From Piper betle (Eukaryota; Streptophyta; Magnoliopsida; Piperales; Piperaceae), in the NCBI GenBank assembly GCA_033002965.1, contig JAURVB010000636.1:1-64000 (forward strand): a DNA stretch of 64,000 nt, given 5' to 3'. A program made the translations under genes and the position numbers. Every line of letters begins with the position of its first letter. Positions within the stretch are counted from its first letter, which is position 1. The notes below the pieces were generated by a model, which saw only the letters and a list, made by a program, of their open reading frames with translations, did not search any database and was not told the origin of the DNA. Positions 1 through 11,124 of this stretch are shown piece by piece.

Positions 1-239
1 ATATATAAAAATAATAAAAAAAATGACTGGCATACTCTCATATATCTGATAACTCATTCTGTTCTGCTGTGTTCATGACGTTATCATCATATACTTGGGT
101 ACGCATGACCCTCATAGCTCATACACGCGACTGGCATCGGCTCGGTACACGTGTCCTGAAACTGACTCAACTCGAAAAAATAACGGTCGACCCGACCGGT
201 TCTGAATATAAAACCCTAACTCGAATCGTGGGTTTTACA
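1..239 (-). mobile_element. Terminal piece of a long LTR (TGTAA...TTACA family), reverse orientation
   Basis: The last 200 bases match the ends of the LTRs at 7790-7912 and 45950-46140, sharing a TGATAACTCATT block, a TATACTTGGG block and the terminal GGGTTTTACA. Read on the minus strand this is the 5' end of an LTR; its 3' part lies outside the window. It carries no coding sequence. Confidence 0.7.
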
Positions 240-296
240 CACACACACACACACACCTCTCTCTCTCTCTCTCTCTTTATATATATATATATATAA
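239..296. repeat. Compound microsatellite (CA)n(CT)n(TA)n
   Basis: Three dinucleotide tracts follow one another: CA to about 255, CT to about 276, then TA to 296. The block sits exactly between the ends of two LTR pieces that point in opposite directions. Confidence 0.95.
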
Positions 297-2733
297 CCCC
301 ACCTTTGGAATAGGGTTTTACCCACTTGTTACCCTTGCATGGCTCGTACCAATCTCTAGTTAGTCTCGAGCCAGTTCGAGTCAATTAGATTTCAAATCAT
401 AAGTATAAGACCTAGATGGCTATATGAGCATGTTATGAAGGCTAACGATGCCCGATATATAGATGATAGCGTCAGTTATGCTACAATAGAGCATAAATTA
501 TTAGCGTATACATGATTATGGCTAGATCTAGGCCGTTGTAATAAGAATTTTTTAGGGTATCTCTTTTGCATGCACCATAAGAATTTCGGACTACCAGATT
601 GCCCCTATGGGCTTAGCTTGATTTGGGTCACAGATTTTCATCTAATTGAGTTCAAGGTTTTGATGTTTATTTACCCTTCTTGATTTGATTTCTGTCTATA
701 GAGCCACTTTTAGGCCCCGATTCACTTTCAACTTTTGGATCACCACCTCATCACCTCCGCCTCGACGTCCTCTATTGATTGCGATTAGTGGTAGACCCTG
801 CTGCCCCACTGTTGGCGATTTCCAACGACAGGCACTGCCAGTTCGTTTGCCCGTGTTTGCATTCGCCCAACTCGTGCTTGCGTCTGCTTGCCCGTGCCTG
901 TGACTGCTTGCCTGTGCCTGTGACCATGCTCGCCTAGCCAATACAACCCACCATTCCGTTTAACCCGGTCCGAGTTAACTCGCCACAACTCGGTTTGGTT
1001 TAACCTAGTAACCCGGTTCAACCCATTTTTAACCGTTTTCATCCGTTTATCAATCGTTTTTCATAATTTGAGACTCCCTACATTAGTTTAGATGCATATT
1101 GTTATTTGTATGTTTATCGATTATGATAAATATTTATAGGATTATTTATTATTATTAATAATATTTTTACTTATTAATATTAATCTTATTCATGTTTACT
1201 AAATTTTATTTATATATTAATCTATATGTTTCTCTATGTCTATGCTATTATTTATTTGTGTAATTATGTATTTCCGTATTGGATAACTATGCTATTATTA
1301 GTATGCATGATTTATTAATATTAACTATTTTTTATTTATCTATTTATCAAATTATGATTTATTCATTTATTTAATTAATTATGTAATTATTAATATATTT
1401 ACAAGTACAAGTATATGCAGATATTTACACGTGTTTGACTGTGTATTTATCTAATATAATGATATTATTATTTTTATAATTAGAGTATTATTTATCTATT
1501 TATTTATTATTTATTTATTTATTAGTTATTTTACTTATTATGTCTCAATTTGCATGCCTAGTGTTTAGTTGTTAGTTTGTTTTGCAGTGTTCTTTATTGT
1601 GATGCTATTAATAATGTGAGCACACACCACAATCTGTATCATATAGAATTGTCTTTCTTTTATTTAGTAGTGGGTTCCAATATAGGTTTCAGAGTCTGAG
1701 CTCATCATAGATGAGATGTCATGCTTGGAGCTTGGACCACAGATCCGTTAGGACTTTTTTCATCTTTATCGCTTTAGTCTATCATGAATTTGATTTCTAG
1801 ATCATAGGACGTGTTAAATGACCATTTTATTGGACCCCACTTAAAACATGCCATATAGATGTATTTTATTTCTGTCGTTAACAACCTTCGAGGATGAGAT
1901 CCTTTGAGTTGTTTTCGAATTTAGATCCCCCTCACATTACCTTCAAGCCTACTTATATGATTCCCTTATGAGTGCCTATATATAGTTTTTTATTGAGTTT
2001 TCAGTGATTAGAGAGTTGGTGAATTTCACCTTACGTATACCATTCTTGAGGGATCGTGACATATTTGCGTCTTGAACTTCCTTCCACTTGGAAAGGTGTG
2101 AAGTAGACGAGTACTCATTGTGTATAACGCATGTCTAAACTTGTAGTATCAAAGGATACTGAAGGCGGCTGTTTAAGAGAACTCAATCATTGTGCTCTTA
2201 GCCAGAAGTTATATGGAGGTTTGAAGAGGGCTTAACATATGTATGTTTTTCGAGAGTGTCATAGCACCAGTTTAGTTCGGGACGCTATCAAAGGTATACC
2301 TTGATGGTTCCTCAGTAAATGCCCTTTAAGTGTTCACATATAGATTCTATATGATTTTCCTTTCCTCGTAGAAATCAGTTTCCACTTGCTAATTTGTAAT
2401 AGTTATTTTTTGACCAGTAACATTCGTTACTAATATTTTTTCATATTATATATATAGGTCTTGTGTTCTTATGATGGGTCGACTTTGGTAGAATGATAGA
2501 TAGATGATACCTATACTTGTGTTCAATGCATCGTTATTTTATTTCGTAATTTTATCAGTACTTGAAGCATTTTTATGTATGTTTATTAATGCTTTTATTC
2601 TCGAGATGCAAAAAGAGTTGTTTCGATCTGTTTCTCGTTTGAGTCTCCCAGATTAATTGATTTATATATGACTCGACTCGATCAGTAACCGTTCTTATTC
2701 AGTTTTTAGGTAAACCAAAATCGTGGTGTTATA
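290..2733 (+). mobile_element. Long LTR, forward orientation, no internal retroelement region attached
   Basis: It is collinear with the solo LTR at 9365-12423. Shared blocks include the AGGGTTTTACC stretch near the 5' end, the GAGCTC...GCTTGGAGCTT segment near 1695-1735, and a 3' end reading GGTGTTATA in place of the expected GGTRTTACA. The TG start has decayed into the TA tract. A GC-rich segment (about 710-960) gives long open frames on both strands, but the same segment occurs in the other LTR copies and is not a gene. No primer-binding site or polypurine tract follows. Confidence 0.7.
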
Positions 2734-2787
2734 ATATATACATAAATAACAATGATTCATATCATTTTCCTCAGAAAATGATAACCC

Positions 2788-2788
<1 letters not shown>

Positions 2789-2823
<35 letters not shown>
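2789..2823. repeat. (AT)n microsatellite
   Basis: About 35 bases of alternating AT, just upstream of a small inverted-repeat element. Confidence 0.95.
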
Positions 2824-2827
<4 letters not shown>

Positions 2828-2840
2828 TAATATAGTGAAT

Positions 2841-2971
2841 AACTTAGGAAATTAGGAACCCATATGTAAATTATGGGATCTTATCTAATGGTGATGTTTT
2901 TCAAATTAAATGCATTATCACTATTGGATACGATTCAATGGTATACACGTGGGTTCCTAACTTCTCAAGTT
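2841..2971. mobile_element. Small foldback MITE between two (TA)n tracts
   Basis: The ends are inverted repeats: AACTTAGGAAATTAGGAACC on the left against AACTTGAGAAGTTAGGAACC on the right, reverse-complemented. The inner arms (GGTGAT/ATCACT) also pair. The length is about 131 bp with no coding potential. TA tracts lie close on both sides, which fits insertion at a TA target. The family is not identified. Confidence 0.65.
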
Positions 2972-2982
2972 CTGGCCATATC

Positions 2983-2984
<2 letters not shown>

Positions 2985-3016
<32 letters not shown>
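2985..3016. repeat. (TA)n microsatellite
   Basis: About 32 bases of alternating TA on the distal side of the small MITE. Confidence 0.95.
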
Positions 3017-3018
<2 letters not shown>

Positions 3019-4837
3019 TTTCATTCATTAATTTTTTCATAGTCAATTCAAATAATTAAATTTACTCTTATTAATGGAGGAGAAATTAAAGTCATTTTAT
3101 GTTGAAAAGTAGAGATTCAACCGACCACGATACAATAAAATAAAATAAAATATTAAATTATCATAGCGTATCCCTTCATATTTAATTAGAAGTTATTTCT
3201 AAAATCATAATGTACCATTTCCTAATATATTTTACAATTTATTCATAAAATCAAAGACTAAATCCAACATAGACAACGCAAAGACTACATCCAATGTATT
3301 TTTATTATGAATAATTTTTTTAAAAAATGAAATATCATTATTATATAAAACACAAAAAAATATGTTTTGTGAAAATTTAAAGTTAGATTAAAGGTATTTA
3401 TATCAATGTAATAAATATGATGAATAAAATATTCTTAAAACATATAAATTAGCTATATGTGAAATAAAAAATTTGAGATATAAATATATACAAAATAAAT
3501 TTATAATTTTGGTTATTTATGACAAAAAATATTAAAACTTAATTATTTATAATATTTTCTCTTGGCCCATTGGGTTCTTTCATGATAGGACAAGTTTTTG
3601 GGTACAGATCAAGCGGGCTTGAACTAACCAACTTGCATGGCTAATTGTCAGACGTTTTTACATTGCAAGCCCAATCAACCACTTGTTAATACAAATAATT
3701 TAATTTTATTTTTGTATATACTCGATTTTTTATAAACTTACGATTGTATATTTAATGTTGCCTATAATTAATTGAGATAAGTATTTATTAATTTCAATTT
3801 TTTAATGAACAAATAATGGGAAAAAACTTTTTCTCACGTCACTTTTAATTCTCACGATTTTTTTCTGGAAAGCAGTTCCCACGATTTATAGAACACTTTT
3901 TATACATAGTTAAGTAGCAAATAAACGTATATTTGCAGTGTTTGGAATAAAAAATTTAAAAATAAAATCTCTATTAGGGAGAAGTAATTAGTTATTGGAA
4001 TTGAATTTACTTTTTGTATTTTATCGATACACCCTTGGGCAAGACGACTACGAAGATCACATTACGGCAATGATGTTGAAAGAATGATGAGCTACGTATT
4101 GTTGCAATTTTGAAAGAAGGGCATATTTGCTGTGTTCATAAATTATGTGGAAGAAAGCAATATGTACTCAAACTAAATGTGTTTTTCTGGATCAAAAGTG
4201 CTCTTTTCTATATGCAAAATTTGTGTGCTGAATTATGTATACAAAAATGTCATATGCAAAAAAATTATTCATTTGTATAAAAATCAGTTTGGTATTTGTC
4301 TGTATAAATTGCAAGGATCCCCTGTCGTTTAAAAAAAACGTGAAAAAACAATTTGTCTAGGCTAATGCCAAAAACAAATACACGGAATTGCTTTTACCCA
4401 TCAAAGACAACTTCATTCTTTCTTCAAAACATGTAGCCAATTCAACTAAAAATATCAACTAAAAATAATGTCAAGATCTATAGCCACTTCAATTACAAAT
4501 AATGTCAATAACTGTGGCTATCTCAAATAAGCAAGGAGGATACAGTTCTACGGGCTCCACTCAAGGATTGTTGAACGACCAAAACTATCTATCATTTTTT
4601 TAATGATATATGAAGTTAAAGAAAGTATTTATATTTGCATTGGTAAGGAGTATTCTTTTGTAAATTTTGTATAGGATGAATTTATAAATGAAGTTATAAT
4701 ATGTTCTTTGTCACTATCCTCCAATGCATTAAAATACATTTTAACAAACCCAAATGTCAAAGTTCATAAAAATCTTTCCTTGAATCTTACATGTAATAAA
4801 TTCGTAGAACTTTGGGGTAAGTATGGACCAAATGACA
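3017..4837. other. AT-rich intergenic DNA, no gene seen
   Basis: There is no open frame with recognisable protein similarity. The part at about 3315-3560 is a diverged copy of 51750-51990: both carry AAAATTTAAA, GGTATTTAT and TTATTTATAATATTT blocks in the same order. It is therefore a dispersed repeat. Confidence 0.5.
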
Positions 4838-7800
4838 TGTAACACCTCAAATTTGATTCACTCTTGAACGGAATAAGAATGTTACGGGTCAATCGAGTAA
4901 GTTGGTAAACCCGAACCTAACCTGAAAGGATCTACTTTCAGTGTCTTAACCTGAAAAGATCCACCCAGTTCAATAAGAGCCACCCTGTCAGATTATATAT
5001 AATATAAATATTTAATAAAACACTCACACAATACTTTCACTATGTGAATACTTTCATTCAACTATATAATTCATTTCTATGTTGAGTGTTGACTCAACTG
5101 CTGATTTACCTTCATTTTACTTAACTAAACTGGGTCTTGATGCATCCGTTGTTTACATTCAAATCAAAACATCTTTACTAACTATGTATATAATTATGAC
5201 ATTATTCAAAATAAAATCACATCATGTGGGTAGTAACGGTTCTTTTTACTAACACAAATCATGTCATTTCATCATTTTCATCATAACATTTTCACCATCA
5301 TTAACATATAAACACGATAATCACAAACAATGTATAGTTAGACAAATGTGTGTGCACAAGATGTTGTTGCTCTTCCATCAAGGCTAGCATATCAGACTCC
5401 TGATCATCACCTATATATGTAATAAAAACAAATCAGTAATGAGTATTACTGATCCAAAAATATAATTATACCAAACTGGCTATGAGAGCTAACTTTGATG
5501 GGAAGAAAAATATTTCTATATCTTCTATTGAACTCTCTGAAGGGTATCTTCTGAGGAGCCACTGGGCTGCACACCCGATAACATCTTGAACAGAATGACC
5601 TGTTGATGCCTCTCTCGACATTTTCTAATTTTTTTGATCCCTCGGGACTACCAGTATATCCTAAGCCCTCTCATGTCCTCCATATATCTCTTGGCCCTGA
5701 GTAAGAAGGCCCGAGTACTTTCAAGTAGTTTGCCTTTAGTACCCTTTGAACCACATGTCTGGATGTGCGCTGTACTAAACAATACCCATAAACCTCTACA
5801 TTTCTCGGGGTGTAAGGAACTCAAAACATAGAGTTGTCAGGATCCCTTGGGTATGAAACAACCCTCATACTAATCCTGAGCCTGCTATGACTGGCACATA
5901 CACCCGCTCATGCTATGTGCGAGTCAGTTTCACCATCTCTCGTCTCACTGAAAACTTGAAAAAATTATATATATAAGCTTGAGAAATGATTTATATAATA
6001 GGCCTAAAGGCAACTTGTGGTGGATGTTGTTTTTCAAAATCATATTCGACGGATCTCATCCACGAAGGTTATTAATTCGGAAAAACTATTCGACTAAATG
6101 ACCTGAGTTAAGTGGGATATGTTAAAATACCACTTAAGCCGTCCTGCAAATATTAAATCAAATCACATAGAATAGAGCAAAAAATAGGGATGAGTCCTAA
6201 ACGGACTTGGTAGGAACTCCAAGCTGGGTCTCACGCTTAGGCGGCGAGTTCTTACTCTGTACCTATACATCAAAATTAAATGCTAATGCCTGGTATGATG
6301 CATGAAAGCTACGTCCAAGTGCATCACTCATCATCAAATCATATGAGACATGTAACATCAAGTACATCAAAATCTCAACCTAGGGCATCCAAGCATGATT
6401 TGCACACGATACTAGTATTACATACATCGATTATAAATATATAACATATAGTTTATCAGATCATATTTACCCAGTAATATCTAGCTAGGTATTCTATTTA
6501 TACCACTTCATGACAATCACACAACATTAAGAAAAATTTGCATTCAAATCGTGTAATCAATTCATTAAATATTTACTGACTTATATGCTTCAGTCATATT
6601 CATCTTCATTGTATTTTATAATTACCAATTATTAATAATCAACCATAACATCCTTATTAGGATCACGATAATCAAGTTATATGCAATTCTACCATTTCAT
6701 CATCAACAGTCATTGCATCAGGAATACACCACGATAATTAATGACAAACCATATACTTTTAAATTAAGTATACCTAATGTCATCGGCGAACACCGACAGC
6801 GATCGATGGTTAGGCTGGGGTTCAACAAGGCCACGAGGGTTTGACTCGACACATGATGGTGCATGAAGTCCTGCAAGGAACGTGATTGATGTTTGGCAAC
6901 AACACCCACAGCTGGCGGCAAGCTGCTGTTGCCGGCCTCCGAACAGCAGTGGAAGGAGGTGACGGTAGTCCCAGCGGTCACCGCAAGGGGACGAGAACCG
7001 TGAGTCCATGGTGGTCTGACAAGGTGTTGGCGGCAACTATTTTGGCAGCTAGGTAGAAAGGAATCACGGTGGCTATGATGACTTGGTGACAAAAGGGAAA
7101 ACTGTAGTAAGGCTTGGTGGGTCTCGACCTTGGTCAGAATAGGTGGGGAAGAGGGTGACCTAGGCTGGCCGATGTCTGGTCGGTGGCGACGGTGGTTACC
7201 GGCGGTAGCTGAGTGACGAGCAGTGTATGCCCTCTTGGTTCAACCAAACAAGGCAGCGGCTTTCTCAATCTTGAACGGCACCTCAGGTTGGCGATGATGA
7301 GGGGATCAACAAGAAAACGATGGTGGAGGCAAGGTAGTAGCGAGGCTGGTGACACTCCCATGAAACAGAGCAAGGGCAGTGGTGAGGGGTGAATCGATGG
7401 TTAGGAGAAGGAGAGGAAGGCGGGGTGAGGGTGAGCAGTTGGTGGCGGCGACGTCGAGGGAGGTCACCGGGATGGTGGTTGACAGGGCTCCACTGGTCAC
7501 CTGCGAGGGGTTAGGGAAGGGAGTGGGAGCGGCCGAGAAGAAAGTCAGGGTGGAGAAAATAAGTTAGGTAGTTTTATAATTAAAACTTGACTTGCTCATA
7601 ATAAATAAATAAATTTTAAAAAATATAAAATAAAATACCATAAAATAAAATAATTGAGTCCTAACTAGAATGACATACTCTAAGCTACCCAAAAATAATA
7701 AATAACTCGTCTTAATGTAGTAAACGACCTCAATTTAATTCTACGATCAACTATATAAAATAAATATAAACTGACGTATTGTTATACATTCTGATAACTC

Positions 7801-7915
7801 ATTTTCTTGTTGTGCTACTAATATTATCATTATATACTTAGGTCTATGTGACCTTTCATAGCTCATACACATGACCGGCCTCGGCTTAGTGCAAGTATTT
7901 TGAAAGTAACTGGAA
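4838..7915 (-). mobile_element. Long LTR, reverse orientation, 5' end truncated
   Basis: On the plus strand it begins TGTAACACC (the reverse complement of an LTR 3' end) and is collinear with the reverse LTRs at 42662-46140 and 52849-56069. Shared landmarks are the CAGTAATGAGT segment (5435), the AACTCTCTGAAGGG segment (5530), the CTCGGG/GAGTTGTCAGGATCCC segment (5830) and the GC-rich block (6780-7560). Homology stops near 7912, about 130 bases short of the expected GGTTTTACA terminus. Open frames inside the GC-rich block are not genes. Confidence 0.7.
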
Positions 7916-7918
7916 TAT

Positions 7919-8192
7919 TGTTAAGATAGTAATCTCATTTAGAAGAATTACTTGATTAAATCATATAAATTAAAAATGAAGTTGAAAACCGTCACACTTT
8001 CAACGGGCAGCTCATGAATAATAGTAATTTCCTCTACAAATTGTACCATAAATGTAGGTGACATATAGTTTGACTGTCAAGTAAATAGTAAAAATATGTT
8101 AAGAAAGTAATAATATTTAGAAGAATTGCTTAATTAAATTAAATAAATTAAAAATGAAGTTGAAAACACTCATATTTCTAATGGACGGTTCT
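7919..8192. repeat. Direct repeat of about 95 bp, two copies 178 bp apart
   Basis: A stretch starting TGTTAAGA and containing AGAAGAATT and AAAAATGAAGTTGAAAAC occurs at 7919 and again at 8097 with minor changes. The pair lies between the truncated LTR and the 3' end of the FRS pseudogene. Confidence 0.7.
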
Positions 8193-8279
8193 TGTTCAAT
8201 GGTTGTTTTCTCTATTGATTGCTTATTGCTTATTTTCTTCCCAATTCTTCTTGGCGTTTTACCTTTTCCAAACAACTTT

Positions 8280-11088
8280 TCAATTGTTTTTCCCTCTTTC
8301 TCGTTCCTTCATTTTAAAGCCTTTCACAATTGGGGCACCATCTAATACATCCATTGTAATGATATTAACAAGACTACCATTGGAGTTGCTACTGCTAGGT
8401 AGGTTCGGCTTTCCCAAAGTCATCAAATCATGTTCTTTCTTCATTTTATTTGTAGCACTAGCCAATGATTCCTTTGTTGACGATCTTTTTTTATAACATT
8501 CCTCATGTTCTATCGCATCGCCGTAAATTTTCAAGAACATAGCGTACCAAACATTACATCTTCTTACTTTAGTGGCATCCTCATCAAGTTTATTAGTTTC
8601 ATCGATTGTGTTCAAGACAACTGTATCTTTTACATATTTTCTCCATCTAGGTAACATGTATCGAGGTGACACTTCTAAAACACCTTCTTGTTGAAATACT
8701 TGGAAGATATGTCTACAAACAATACCCATCAACTCAGAGTTTTTAAAAGTACAACTCACTTTAGCCTCTGACGAGTTGTATATTACTTCGCTGATTTTTT
8801 CCCCAAAGATTCAACTTCGTATTCCCTACGTGACTCTTTATTCAACCGTTGAATGATGGGCGTGTTGAATACATAAAAAAATTCATCTTATTGTATTTTA
8901 TAAGCTTCCAATGTGAATACCTTTGCCAATTCATGTAGAATTGTAGATGCAAACATCAGTATTGTGCGTGAACTTCTATTCTTGTAATAAGTTATCTTTT
9001 CTCTTACCCTCTGCTTGCGAAGCAATTTGTCAAAGTTCATAAAAATGTGACAAATTTTGTTGAGTTTTCTTCAAGTTTCCATGGAAACTCTCACTTCTTT
9101 GGGTTGTCGAGGTGTCCGCTGAAAATGCATGTCTACCATATACCATTAGCCCATTTCTTTCTCTCTTCATAAATACTTCTTTACCATTCATTATCACCTA
9201 ATTCAAATCTTTTAATCATAGAATCCGATGAAGATTTAAAGCGTCCTCATCTTCTTATTCGTATTCACACTTACTAAACATGTTGGAAAATGGTTTCTTC
9301 CCGTCAATAATCATTGCATAGGCATGACTTAGCTTCTTAGCTGCATTTTGTAACATGCCAGATGTGTAAAACCCCTAACTTCCGGTAAGGGTTTTACCAG
9401 CTTATAGTTTGCCTAGTTTGGACCAGTCTTGAATTAGTTTGAGTGAGCTCGAGCAAGAATAATTTTGAGAATATGAGTAATAGGCCTAGATAGCCATAAG
9501 AGTATGTTATGGAGGTTGAGTGTGCCTGACATGTATATGATAGTTTTAGTTATGATATAGTAAAACATGAGTTATCAGTATATACACAAGATATATATAT
9601 AATTTTTTATGCGTTAGCTAGTATTTTAGCCTTAGATCTAGGCTGTTGCCGTGCTTAGTATCCGTTCGGGATTTCAAGGTATCTCATTTGCATGTAGCAT
9701 AAGTATTTCGGATCACTTGATTGTGCCCCTGTGGGCCTAGCTTGATTGAGTTTACAGTTCGAAACCCATTTAGCCTTTTTGTCTCGATTCTCACCTATAG
9801 AGGTACTTTCATAACTCGAGTTAGTTTTGACTTTAGACGGTCTTGATCAGAGCTTTTTGTCCATATGTATATTGTATATACCCATAGGTAGGTCACAAGT
9901 TGTCAGACATTCAAGATCTAAGCCGTCCATGTCATGCCTAGTTTTCTCCCATTTATATTTCAAACATTTCTATTGATTTTTAGAGTTACACCCTTAATGC
10001 CGCCACCAATTTGGATCATCGTCGGCGAGACCCGGCCCCTCTTCCAGCCATTGGATCAGCACGGTCGTGACCACCTCGTGGCCAGCTATTTGTCTGTATC
10101 CACCATTACCACCCGTGCCACTACAGTCGCCACTGGCAACATTGTGTTTCCAGTTGATTTCCACTGCTGCAGCCACCCGTTCGGGCCATTTTCCGGAGCC
10201 GGCGAGTGTCCTCCGACGAAGTCAACCACCCCGACAGCTTTCCCTTCTTTGAGATCTCTATTTTGAGATAACCTACGACCGCCACCACGGCCACGATTGC
10301 CGCTGGCAAAGTCACCGCACGTAGCAGCGATATCACCCTCTTTTTGGCCATTTTTTGGCCAACCACCAGCCAGACTCTGCCCATCGCCACCACCATCATG
10401 TTCCTCGTCACATGGGCCATTGATCCAGACTAGCGGCGACCCCAGCCATGTCGCTGTCAACATTTTCCTGCGATGGACACCGCAGCCTCCCTTCTAGCCC
10501 ATTTACCCACATTGCGTTTGCCTGCCCGCGTCTCGCGTTGCGTATGCTTTTGATCTTGTCACTAGCTCGCCAACCCATGTCCGAGTCCACTAGTCTAATC
10601 GGGTCTACCCAGTCAACCCAGCCATTTTCCACTTAACCCAGATTGGGTTGGTTCAATTCATTCGATTCGGTCTTGTTTAGCTCGGTTCAGTCCGATTCAG
10701 TTCATTTTTGGACCGTTTTTGTCTGTTCTTGCACCATTTTCAGTAATTTGAGAACCTCTATGTTAGTTTTGATGCATATTCACATGATTTATCATGATTG
10801 GATGTTATTATTATTATTATTTAATTATTATTTTATTTATTTATTTATTTATATGTATATTATATATGATGAATGTTCACATGATTATTTGTTATTATGA
10901 ATATTATATGTACTTATGAATATTAGTCTTATTATGTTTACTTAATTGTATATATATATATATATATTTATATATTTATCATATATGATGAATGTTTACA
11001 TGATTATTGTTATTATGAATATTATATTTACTTATGAGTATTAGTCTTATTATGTTTACTTAATTGTATTTCTTTATTTATTTATTAA

Positions 11089-11124
<36 letters not shown>

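Noticed and set aside
6718..7567. Overlapping open frames on both strands in a GC-rich block
   Set aside because: The same block occurs in every long LTR copy, the frames are not conserved between copies, and no protein family is recognised.
9934..10636. Several frames of 60-125 codons on both strands
   Set aside because: They lie in the GC-rich part of the solo LTR; high GC content removes stop codons by chance.
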